Origin: Gammaproteobacteria bacterium
Lineage (GTDB): Bacteria > Gemmatimonadota > Gemmatimonadetes > Longimicrobiales > Gaopeijiaceae
DNA: 8,555 nt
Assembly: GCA_009843625.1 (NCBI GenBank)
Contig: VYDD01000496.1
Location: forward strand, 1 to 8,555
Direction of reading: 5' to 3'
Position numbers and translations under genes: made by a program. The notes under the pieces are model-generated. The model saw only the letters and a list, made by a program, of their open reading frames with translations. It did no database searches and was not told where the DNA came from. This document shows positions 1 to 6,144 of this stretch, one piece after another (positions within the stretch are counted from its first letter, which is position 1; each line of letters begins with the position of its first letter).

Positions 1-777
1 GAGGTGGTGGGCGTGGATCCGGTGGGGTCGGTGATCTCGTCGTTCTTCAACACCGGCGAGATGGGGGAGGGCCACCCCTACCTGGTGGAGGGGCTCGGCA
101 ATGACAAGATCCCGGGCGCGCTCAACCTCGACGTGGTGGACGCCTACGTGACCGTGAAGGACGGCGAGGCCTTTCGCATGGCCCGGCGGCTCACCACGCA
201 AGAGGGACTCTTCGTGGGCGGCTCCTCGGGACTGAACACGCACGCGGCCGTGGAGCTGGCGCGCCGGCTGGACGACCCGGAGGCCTTCGTGGTCGCGATT
301 CTGTGCGACTGGGGAGAGCACTACCTTACCAAGATGTACGACGACGAGTGGATGCGGGAAAACGGCTTCCTGGAGCGCGCGCGCAGGAGCGTCCACGACC
401 TGGTGCGCGCCAAGGAGCCGCTGGGCTTCCGGCTGCTGACGGCGACGCCCTCCACCCCCGTGCGCATGGCGCTGTCCACGCTGAGCAGCCACGGCGTCTC
501 GCAGTTGCCGGTGGTCCGCGACGGGGACTGCGTGGGCTCGCTGAGCGAGGGGCGGCTCATGGCGCGGGTCATTCAGGACCCCGGGGTGCTGGACGACCCG
601 GTGGAGACGGTCATGAGCTCGCCCTTCCCGGTCGTTGACAGCCATCTCGACGCCGACAAGGCGACGCGGCTGTTGACCCGAGAGAATCCGGCCGTCCTGG
701 TGAGGACCAACGGCAGGCTCGAGGACATCCTCACCCGCTTCGACATCGTGCGAACGCTCACGGGAGCGGCCGGTTGA
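1..777 (+). CDS. Cystathionine beta-synthase, C-terminal part (5'-truncated by window)
   Basis: The frame is open from the first base, so the gene begins upstream; about 258 residues are visible. Residues 1-120 or so are the second half of a fold-type II PLP enzyme. They include DPVGS, the LVEGLG segment and the GLFVGGSSG loop (about 69-77), whose serine is expected to contact the PLP pyridine nitrogen. The YLTKMYDDEWMRENGFL segment (about 108-124) is typical of cystathionine beta-synthase rather than plain cysteine synthase. A pair of CBS (Bateman) modules follows at roughly 146-190 and 205-250, marked by SQLPVV and VMSSPFPVV. The family condenses serine (or O-acetylserine) with homocysteine to give cystathionine in cytosolic transsulfuration, and the CBS pair usually has a regulatory or stabilising role. 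The catalytic lysine lies outside the window. A CBS-domain cysteine synthase cannot be fully excluded. ddl follows after about 25 bp. Confidence 0.9.
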   Translation, partial: EVVGVDPVGSVISSFFNTGEMGEGHPYLVEGLGNDKIPGALNLDVVDAYVTVKDGEAFRMARRLTTQEGLFVGGSSGLNTHAAVELARRLDDPEAFVVAILCDWGEHYLTKMYDDEWMRENGFLERARRSVHDLVRAKEPLGFRLLTATPSTPVRMALSTLSSHGVSQLPVVRDGDCVGSLSEGRLMARVIQDPGVLDDPVETVMSSPFPVVDSHLDADKATRLLTRENPAVLVRTNGRLEDILTRFDIVRTLTGAAG

Positions 778-790
778 GCGGCGCCCGGCC

Positions 791-795
791 AGGGA
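791..795 (+). promoter_or_regulatory. Shine-Dalgarno for ddl (AGGGA)
   Basis: AGGGA lies 7 nt before the ATG at 803 and only 4 nt before an in-frame GTG at 800. The spacing favours the ATG as the real start. The resulting N-terminus, MKVAVLMGG, also matches the usual Ddl start. Confidence 0.5.
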
Positions 796-802
796 CGGCG
801 TG

Positions 803-1828
803 ATGAAGGTCGCCGTGCTCATGGGCGGCAGCTCCGAGGAGCGGCCGGTGTCGCTCGTCTCCGGCGCCGAGGTCGCCGCCGCCCTGCGCGGCCGCGGTCA
901 CGAGGTCGTGGCGGTCGATCCCGCCTCGGGGGTGCTCAGCCGGGAACGGGAAGGGGAGCTGCGCGAGTCGGGGGTGGCCCGGGAGGCGCCGCCCTCCACG
1001 GGGCCGGGCGGCAGCGATCCTATGCTTCTCCTCGGCGAGGCGTTGCGGGCGTGCGCGCCCGACGTGGTCTTCCCGGCGCTCCATGGCGGGGCCGGCGAGG
1101 ACGGCACGGTCCAGTCGCTGCTCGACCTGATCGGGGTTCCCTACGCGGGGAGCGGGCACACCGGCTGCGCCCTGGCCATGGACAAGGACCTCACCAAGCG
1201 GCTGCTGCGCGACGCCGGCATCCCGACCCCCGAGTGGATCACGGGACGCGTGGCCCCGGAGCGCGTCGTCGCCGAACTGGGGCTGCCTCTGATCGTCAAG
1301 CCCCCGAGGGGCGGGTCGACGCTGGGCCTCACGCTGGTGCATCGCGCCGACGGGATTCCCGCAGCGGAGGGGCAGGCGCTGGCATACGGCGGCGAGGTCA
1401 TGTTCGAGCGCTACGTGCGGGGACGGGAGCTGACGGTCGGCATCCTGGGCGAGGAGGCACTGCCGCCCGGCGAGATCATCCCCGAAAACGAGATCTTCGA
1501 CTACGAATGCAAGTATCAGCCGGGGATGGCGCGCGAAATCTTCCCGGCCCACATCCCGGAAGATGTCGCCGCCGGACTCCGCCGGCAGGCGCTGGCGGTG
1601 CATGGCGTCCTCCGGCTGGAGGGCTTCAGCCGGGTCGACTTCATACTGGACTCCGCGGGCACCCCATGGTGCCTGGAGGCGAACGCGCTTCCGGGGCTCA
1701 CCCCCGCCAGCCTGCTGCCGCGGGCCGGACGGGCCGCCGGGCTGTCCTTCGGCGAACTGTGCGAGCGCATCGCCATCCTGGCGCTGTCCGGACGCGCCGC
1801 GCCCGTCGCCGCCGGCTCGCGCGCATGA
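803..1828 (+). CDS. ddl: D-alanine--D-alanine ligase
   Basis: This cytosolic ATP-grasp enzyme joins two D-alanines using ATP to make the dipeptide for the peptidoglycan stem peptide. The 341-residue product is slightly longer than E. coli DdlB. Visible hallmarks are GGSSEER near the N-terminus (E13 aligns with the substrate-amine glutamate), HGGAGEDG (from H94), YAGSG..CALAMDK, the glycine-rich loop PPRGGSTLG, FERYVRGRELTV, and the omega-loop KY pair. Y238 is retained, which is the D-Ala rather than the D-lactate (VanA-type, His) state. R277, D279, E292 and N294 fit the catalytic arginine and the Mg ligands. The usual EVSL after the first motif reads PVSL. I chose ATG 803 over GTG 800 on Shine-Dalgarno spacing. 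The stop overlaps the next gene's start (ATGA), suggesting translational coupling to the rhomboid gene. No mur or fts genes are adjacent. Confidence 0.96.
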   Translation: MKVAVLMGGSSEERPVSLVSGAEVAAALRGRGHEVVAVDPASGVLSREREGELRESGVAREAPPSTGPGGSDPMLLLGEALRACAPDVVFPALHGGAGEDGTVQSLLDLIGVPYAGSGHTGCALAMDKDLTKRLLRDAGIPTPEWITGRVAPERVVAELGLPLIVKPPRGGSTLGLTLVHRADGIPAAEGQALAYGGEVMFERYVRGRELTVGILGEEALPPGEIIPENEIFDYECKYQPGMAREIFPAHIPEDVAAGLRRQALAVHGVLRLEGFSRVDFILDSAGTPWCLEANALPGLTPASLLPRAGRAAGLSFGELCERIAILALSGRAAPVAAGSRA

Positions 1829-2679
1829 GCTGGTCGTCCTTCGAGCCGGGCTACGGAGCCTCCGTGCTCACGCCGTGGGTGAAACGGCTGCTGATCGCCA
1901 ACGCCGCGATCTTCCTGTTCATGTGGATCAGCGGAAGCGCGGGCTTCTTCGTGGAGTGGTTCGCATTCCGGCCGTCCCGCATCCTCACGCGTCCGTGGGG
2001 CGCGCTGACCTACATGTTCCTGCATGCGGGCTTCTGGCATGTGTTCATCAACATGCTGATGCTGTTCTTCTTCGGCCGGCCGCTCGAGCGGCGCTGGGGT
2101 TCGCGCGAGTTCATCAAGTACTATCTGCTATGCGGACTCGGAGGAGTGGCCCTCAGCTTCGTCTTCCAGTCATCTTCGATCATCGGCGCGTCGGCGGCGG
2201 TGTACGGCCTGATGGTCGCGTTCGCCATGACCTGGCCGGACGCGCCCATCTACATCTGGGGGATCTTCCCCGTCAAGGCGAAGTGGCTGGCCGCCTTCCT
2301 CTTCGTGGTGAGCACGCTGAGCGCCTTCGGCGGAGGAGGGGACGGAATCGCCCCTCTCGCCCAGCTGGGGGGGCTGGGCACCGGGTTCGTCTATCTCAGG
2401 ACCGACTGGCGAACCCCCGAGTGGCTGCGGGGGCGCGGGGGCGCCGGTTCCTCCCGTCCGGGCGGAAGATCCGGCTCCGGTACGACCCCCGGAGGGCGGT
2501 CAAGGCGCCCGCCGAGTTCCTCCGGTGCGCGGAGAGGTGGCCGGAGGGCCGACGAAGAAGCCCTGCTGGACGAAGTGGACGCCATCCTCGACAAGATCTC
2601 GCGCAGCGGGATGAGGTCGCTGACGCGCAAGGAACTCGAACTTCTCAACGAGGTTTCCCGCAGGCGCCGCTCTTCCTAG
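1825..2679 (+). CDS. Rhomboid-family membrane protein, catalytic His replaced by Gln
   Basis: The 284-residue polytopic membrane protein has about six hydrophobic segments between residues 20 and 192. Rhomboid landmarks are present: FLHAGFWHVFIN (H67, H72, N76, the HxxxN of TM2), the L1-type ERRWGSREF segment, and GASAAVYG (G121-G128, with S123 as the expected nucleophile). In active rhomboids TM6 carries a catalytic histidine before the GG (A-H-x-G-G). Here the segment reads APLAQLGGLG and Q180 occupies that place. The protein may therefore be a pseudoprotease, or use other residues; this is inferred from one sequence. After TM6, residues 202-241 form a Gly/Arg/Ser/Pro-rich low-complexity linker. 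Residues 243-282 form a predicted helical tail (VDAILDKISRSGMRSLTRKE) like the small C-terminal domain found on many bacterial rhomboids. Its ATG overlaps the ddl stop by 4 bp and no clear Shine-Dalgarno is seen. The substrate is unknown. Confidence 0.88.
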   Translation: MSWSSFEPGYGASVLTPWVKRLLIANAAIFLFMWISGSAGFFVEWFAFRPSRILTRPWGALTYMFLHAGFWHVFINMLMLFFFGRPLERRWGSREFIKYYLLCGLGGVALSFVFQSSSIIGASAAVYGLMVAFAMTWPDAPIYIWGIFPVKAKWLAAFLFVVSTLSAFGGGGDGIAPLAQLGGLGTGFVYLRTDWRTPEWLRGRGGAGSSRPGGRSGSGTTPGGRSRRPPSSSGARRGGRRADEEALLDEVDAILDKISRSGMRSLTRKELELLNEVSRRRRSS

Positions 2680-2689
2680 GTTCCGCTCC

Positions 2690-2704
2690 CGGCGGTATCC
2701 GCCG
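2690..2704 (+). repeat. Perfect 6-bp inverted repeat, short hairpin
   Basis: CGGCGG and CCGCCG are separated by TAT, giving a 6-bp GC stem with a 3-nt loop shortly after the rhomboid stop. No T-tract follows directly, so it is not a standard intrinsic terminator. It could be a weak 3'-end or processing structure, or chance in GC-rich DNA. Confidence 0.35.
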
Positions 2705-2710
2705 TAACCA

Positions 2711-2728
2711 CGACGCCGCGCCGCGTCG
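2711..2728 (+). repeat. Second 6-bp inverted repeat in the leader of the EF-G-like gene
   Basis: CGACGC and GCGTCG flank a 6-nt loop. The nearest T-run (five T at 2747-2751) starts about 19 nt after the stem and directly precedes the Shine-Dalgarno, so this does not look like a classical terminator. With the repeat at 2690-2704 it makes a two-hairpin leader whose function, if any, is unknown. No convincing -35/-10 promoter was recognised in 2680-2762. Confidence 0.3.
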
Positions 2729-2752
2729 CCTCAACTCAACACCCTGTTTTTC

Positions 2753-2759
2753 AGGAGGT
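2753..2759 (+). promoter_or_regulatory. Strong Shine-Dalgarno (AGGAGGT) fixing the EF-G-like start
   Basis: AGGAGGT is a near-perfect anti-16S complement placed 3 nt before the ATG at 2763, slightly close. It identifies the true start, since the same frame stays open far upstream through the rhomboid and ddl genes without any homologous protein content. Confidence 0.7.
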
Positions 2760-2762
2760 CAG

Positions 2763-4853
2763 ATGGCGGAAGGGAAGGAATACCTGACGGAGAACATCCG
2801 CAACGTGGCCGTACTCGGTCACGGCGGCTCCGGAAAGACCATGCTGGTGGACGCCCTCGCCTTCGTAGGGGGCACCGCACGGCGCAAGGGCAATGTGGCG
2901 GAGGGTCACGCCCTCACCATGACCGCGCCCGAGGAGATCCAGCACGGGATCTCGATGCAGCTCACTCCCGCCTTCAGCGAGTGGAAGGGTACCAAGATCA
3001 ACCTGATCGACACGCCCGGATACCTGGACTTCACCGGGGAGGCCCTGGCGGCGGTCCGGGTGGCGGACGCGGCCGTCATCGTGGTGAGCGCGACCTCGGG
3101 CGTCGAAGTCGGGACCGAGCGGGTGTGGCGCTACTGCGAGGAGCGCGGCATCCCGCGCATGTTCTTCGTTTCGATGATGGACAAGGAGCACGCCGACTTC
3201 CGCAAGGTCTTCGAGGACATCAGGGAGAAGCTCGCGGAGAGTGCGCTGCCGGTGGAGATACCGGTGGGGGCGGGACCCGGCTTCCGCGGGATCATCAACC
3301 TGTTCAGCGGGCGCACGCACATGTATCGCGACGGTTCCGCCACCGGCGAGTACGATGAAGCCGACGTCCCCGCCGACCTCGAGGACATCTTCGAGGAGTG
3401 GACCACCGAACTGCAGGAAACCCTCGCGACCACCGACGAGGAGCTTCTGGACCGCTACCTGGAGGGTGAGGAGATCACGCGCGAAGAAGCTCTCGAGGCC
3501 ATGGCCATCGCGATGGAGCGGGATGAGGTGGTCCCGGTTCTCTGCGGATCCTCGACGCGCGTCTACGGGATCCGGGCCCTGCTGCGCAAGATGGTAGAGC
3601 TCTTCCCCGATCCCTCCGAGTCGGGCAGCCACTCCGCGTCCCGGCCGGGCCTGGACCAGGAGGCGGAACTCCAGGCGACCGATGACGGATCGTTCGCGGC
3701 GCTGGTCTTCAAGACCGCGACCGAGCCGCATGTGGGCGAACTCTCCTACTTCCGCGTGTTCAGCGGCGTCGCGGTCAACGGGATGGACGCACACAACGCG
3801 GGTCGGGGCTCGAGCGAGAAGCTGAACCACGTTTCCATACCTCTGGGACGGGAGCGCCTGGAGGTGCCGCGGCTGCACGCCGGCGACATCGGCGTCGTGG
3901 CAAAGCTCAAGAACACCGCCACCAACGACACGCTGTCCTCGCCCGGCCGGCCTCTCGTTCTCGACAGGATCGACTTCCCGAAGCCGGACGTGTCCGTGGC
4001 GATGAAGGGCGCGACCCGCGCCGACGACGACAAGATCGGCGAGGCCCTGCAGAAGCTGCACGACGAGGATCCGACCTTCCATGCCGAGTTCAACCCCGAA
4101 CTGGGACAGACCATCGCGCGGGGGCTCGGGGAACTGCACCTGGACGTCCAGATGCAGCGCATGAAGCGCAAGTACAACGTCAGCGTCGAGACCGAGCAGC
4201 CCAGGATCGCCTACCGGGAAACCATCACGCGAACCGCGGAAGGGCGCGGACGCTTCAAGAAGCAGACGGGCGGCCGGGGTCAGTTCGGCGACTGCTGGGT
4301 GCGTCTGTCGCCACGCCCGCGCGGCGACGGTTACGAGTTCGTGGACAACATCAAGGGAGGCGTCATCCCCGGGAAGTACGTGCCTTCGGTGAACAAGGGC
4401 ATACAGGAGGCGGCAGGCAAGGGCATCCTGGCCGGATTCGCGCTGGTGGACTTCGCGGCCGAATGCTACGACGGCTCCTACCACTCGGTGGACTCCTCCG
4501 ACATCGCGTTCAAGGTGGCCGGGTCGCTGGCCTTCCGCGAAGTCGCGTCCAGGGCGGGTCCGGTGCTGCTGGAGCCGATCATCGAGGTGGAGGTGTCGAC
4601 GCCCGACGAGTACATGGGCGACATCATGGGCGACATCACGCAGCGTCGCGGCAAGGTGCAGGGCATGGTGCCCGGCAACGGAAGCACCACCGTGCAGGCG
4701 CTCGTCCCGGAAGCCGAACTCTACAAGTACGCCACCGCCCTGCGCTCCATGACCCAGGGGCGTGCCCACCACACGCGCACCCTCGCCGGCTACGAACCGA
4801 TGCCCGCGCACGAGGCCCAGCAGGTGATCGAGGCGCTAAAGGCGGAGGAGTAG
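2763..4853 (+). CDS. Elongation factor G-like translational GTPase (EF-G paralogue)
   Basis: The 696-residue protein has the full five-domain EF-G layout: G domain about 1-285, domain II about 300-390, domain III about 400-475, domain IV about 478-600, domain V from about 602. The P-loop is GHGGSGKT (19-26), and G3 is DTPGYLDF (83-90), with Tyr where classical EF-G has the catalytic His. GHGGSGKT and DTPGY mark the EF-G-like (EF-G2-type) subfamily rather than standard FusA. The switch I region reads HGISM in place of RGITI. The G4 motif NKxD is replaced by SMMD (137-140), which is unexpected even for the subfamily. Domain IV keeps GGRGQFG and the tip loop YHSVDSS (H574), so ribosome-facing parts look intact. 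EF-G catalyses translocation or ribosome recycling; the paralogue's role is not established and GTP binding may be altered. The stop is 15 bp before yebC, which suggests co-transcription. Confidence 0.93.
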   Translation: MAEGKEYLTENIRNVAVLGHGGSGKTMLVDALAFVGGTARRKGNVAEGHALTMTAPEEIQHGISMQLTPAFSEWKGTKINLIDTPGYLDFTGEALAAVRVADAAVIVVSATSGVEVGTERVWRYCEERGIPRMFFVSMMDKEHADFRKVFEDIREKLAESALPVEIPVGAGPGFRGIINLFSGRTHMYRDGSATGEYDEADVPADLEDIFEEWTTELQETLATTDEELLDRYLEGEEITREEALEAMAIAMERDEVVPVLCGSSTRVYGIRALLRKMVELFPDPSESGSHSASRPGLDQEAELQATDDGSFAALVFKTATEPHVGELSYFRVFSGVAVNGMDAHNAGRGSSEKLNHVSIPLGRERLEVPRLHAGDIGVVAKLKNTATNDTLSSPGRPLVLDRIDFPKPDVSVAMKGATRADDDKIGEALQKLHDEDPTFHAEFNPELGQTIARGLGELHLDVQMQRMKRKYNVSVETEQPRIAYRETITRTAEGRGRFKKQTGGRGQFGDCWVRLSPRPRGDGYEFVDNIKGGVIPGKYVPSVNKGIQEAAGKGILAGFALVDFAAECYDGSYHSVDSSDIAFKVAGSLAFREVASRAGPVLLEPIIEVEVSTPDEYMGDIMGDITQRRGKVQGMVPGNGSTTVQALVPEAELYKYATALRSMTQGRAHHTRTLAGYEPMPAHEAQQVIEALKAEE

Positions 4854-4856
4854 GGC

Positions 4857-4862
4857 AGGAGG
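4857..4862 (+). promoter_or_regulatory. Shine-Dalgarno for yebC (AGGAGG)
   Basis: AGGAGG begins 4 nt after the stop of the EF-G-like gene and lies 6 nt before the GTG at 4869. It supports this non-ATG start, which yields the invariant YebC N-terminus MAGHSKW. Confidence 0.75.
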
Positions 4863-4868
4863 CAGCCC

Positions 4869-5618
4869 GTGGCGGGACACAGCAAGTGGGCGCAGATCAA
4901 GCGCAAGAAGGCCGTCAACGACGCGAAGCGCGGACAGATGTTCACCAAGCTCATCCGCGAGCTGACGGTGGCCGCGCGCGACGGCGGAGGAGATCCCAAC
5001 TTCAACCCGCGCCTGCGCCTGGCGGTGGACACCGCCAAGGCCGGCAACATGCCCCAGGAGAACATCGAGCGGGCGATCAAGAAGGGGACCGGTGAGCTCG
5101 CCGGCGTCAACTACGAGGAAGTGGTCTACGAGGGCTACGCCCCGGGCGGGGTCGCGCTCTACATCGAGACCCTGACCGACAACCCCAAGCGCACGGTGGC
5201 GGCGGTGAGACACCTCCTCACCAAGAACGGAGGCAGCCTGGGAACTGCCGGGTCGGTGGCGTGGCAGTTCGACCGAAGAGGACAGATCTACATCGAGGCG
5301 GCCGGACACTCCGAGGAGGAGGTGCTGGAAGCGGCGCTGGAAGCGGGAGCGGAGGATGTCGTGCAGGAAGGGGGCGATTTCATCGTCACGACCGATCTGG
5401 CTTCCTTTCACCAGGTTCAGGACGACATGCGGGAGGCCGGAATCCGCATCGCGCAGGCGGAGCTGGCGATGATTCCGCAGAACGAAGTGGACGTGGCGGG
5501 CAAGACCGCGGAAAGACTGGTCCGCCTGATGGAGGCGCTGGACGGATCGGACGACGTGCAGAAGATCTCGTCCAACGGCAACATCGACGAGGACACCCTG
5601 GCCCGGCTGTCGCAATGA
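4869..5618 (+). CDS. yebC: YebC/TACO1-family protein
   Basis: The 249-residue product has normal family length. The N-terminal signature MAGHSKWAQIKRKKAVNDAK and the FTKLIREL segment are diagnostic. They are followed by NMPQENIERAIKKG, YEGYAPGGVALYIETLTDN, and KNGGSLGTAGSVAWQF. The C-terminus has the usual LVRLMEALDGSDDVQ. YebC has long been annotated as a DNA-binding transcriptional regulator. More recent work on TACO1 and bacterial YebC-type proteins supports a ribosome-associated role in relieving stalling, including at proline stretches, as I recall it. Proximity to an EF-G paralogue upstream fits a translation role, while yebC next to ruvC is a classic arrangement in many bacteria. Start is GTG with a good Shine-Dalgarno. 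The stop TGA overlaps the ATG of a ten-codon mini-ORF that leads to ruvC. Confidence 0.97.
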   Translation: MAGHSKWAQIKRKKAVNDAKRGQMFTKLIRELTVAARDGGGDPNFNPRLRLAVDTAKAGNMPQENIERAIKKGTGELAGVNYEEVVYEGYAPGGVALYIETLTDNPKRTVAAVRHLLTKNGGSLGTAGSVAWQFDRRGQIYIEAAGHSEEEVLEAALEAGAEDVVQEGGDFIVTTDLASFHQVQDDMREAGIRIAQAELAMIPQNEVDVAGKTAERLVRLMEALDGSDDVQKISSNGNIDEDTLARLSQ

Positions 5619-5647
5619 GGGTCGGCCGGCCGCGAAGCGGACGGTGA
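5615..5647 (+). CDS. Ten-codon mini-ORF bridging yebC and ruvC (putative)
   Basis: ATG at 5615 overlaps the yebC stop (ATGA). The frame encodes MRVGRPRSGR, then TGA at 5645-5647 overlaps the ruvC GTG at 5644 (GTGA). The peptide is too short to judge and Arg/Gly-rich content is expected in such GC-rich DNA. It may act as a relay for terminating ribosomes, coupling ruvC translation to yebC. It could equally be chance, as a two-sided 4-bp overlap is only suggestive in a single sequence. Confidence 0.25.
   Translation: MRVGRPRSGR
5623..5632. repeat. 10-bp palindrome between yebC and ruvC
   Basis: CGGCCGGCCG is a perfect palindrome in the 25-bp yebC/ruvC gap. It is low-complexity GC sequence and may be coincidental. 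It lies just upstream of the weakly primed ruvC start and could fold locally. Confidence 0.25.
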
Positions 5648-6144
5648 GGGCGCCGGACGGGGCGCTGATCGTGCTCGGGGTGGATCCGGGCACGGCGCGC
5701 ACCGGCTACGGCGTGGTGGCCAGCGGCGAGGGCAGGTTGTCGCTGCTCGAATGCGGGGTGGTGCGCACCCGGCCCCGACGCCCGCTTGCGGATCGCATCC
5801 GCGACATCTTCGAGGCGATGCAGTCGATCGTCCAGCGCTTCGAGCCCCACGTGCTCTCCGTCGAAAAGGTGTTCCAGGGGAAGAACCCGCAGAGCGCGCT
5901 TACGCTCGGCCATGCACGGGGCGCCATCCTGTTGGCGGGCGCGCTCGCCGGGGTCCAGATTGCCGAGTACTCGCCGACCGCGATCAAGAGCGCGGTCGTC
6001 GGCACCGGCCGGGCCACCAAGGAACAGGTGGGGTTCATGGTCAAGACACATCTGCGGCTGGTCTCCGCGCCGTCGCCGGACGACGCGGCCGACGGGGTGG
6101 CGGCCGCGCTCTGCCACTGCCTGATCGGGGACCGGCCCGGATGA
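5644..6144 (+). CDS. ruvC: Crossover junction endodeoxyribonuclease RuvC
   Basis: RuvC is the dimeric, Mg-dependent resolvase that nicks two opposing strands of Holliday junctions assembled with RuvAB. All four acidic catalytic positions are visible in the 166-residue RNase H-like fold: D14 (LGVDPG), E74 (SVEKVF), and D145 and D148 (DAAD). The family features GKNPQSALTLGHARGAI and EYSPTAIKSAVVGTGRATKEQV are also intact. Start GTG 5644 gives nine residues before the conserved core. No strong Shine-Dalgarno is seen, and the start may depend on coupling through the mini-ORF at 5615-5647. No better in-frame start lies between it and the core. The TGA stop overlaps the ruvA ATG by 4 bp. Confidence 0.96.
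   Translation: MRAPDGALIVLGVDPGTARTGYGVVASGEGRLSLLECGVVRTRPRRPLADRIRDIFEAMQSIVQRFEPHVLSVEKVFQGKNPQSALTLGHARGAILLAGALAGVQIAEYSPTAIKSAVVGTGRATKEQVGFMVKTHLRLVSAPSPDDAADGVAAALCHCLIGDRPG

Noticed and set aside
800..802. GTG at 800 as the ddl start.
   Set aside because: It would sit only 4 nt after the AGGGA Shine-Dalgarno; the ATG at 803 has better spacing and the usual Ddl N-terminus.
1051..1824. Upstream extension of the rhomboid frame inside ddl.
   Set aside because: The extension is Arg/Gly-rich off-frame ddl sequence. The ATG at 1825 overlapping the ddl stop gives a natural rhomboid N-terminus.
2690..2751. Rho-independent terminator between the rhomboid gene and the EF-G-like gene.
   Set aside because: Stems are only 6 bp and the T-run is about 19 nt from the nearer stem, directly before the Shine-Dalgarno, so the standard stem plus T-tract is missing.
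2751..4811. 686-residue open frame on the - strand opposite the EF-G-like gene.
   Set aside because: It mirrors the third-position GC bias of the real gene; the translation is His/Arg/Gly-rich with no recognisable domain.
1563..4853. Very long open frame running through ddl, the rhomboid gene and the EF-G-like gene, as if encoding one 1096-residue fusion.
   Set aside because: Only the part from 2763 has homology. The upstream part is an off-frame reading of ddl and the rhomboid gene, kept open by high GC. A strong Shine-Dalgarno marks the start at 2763.
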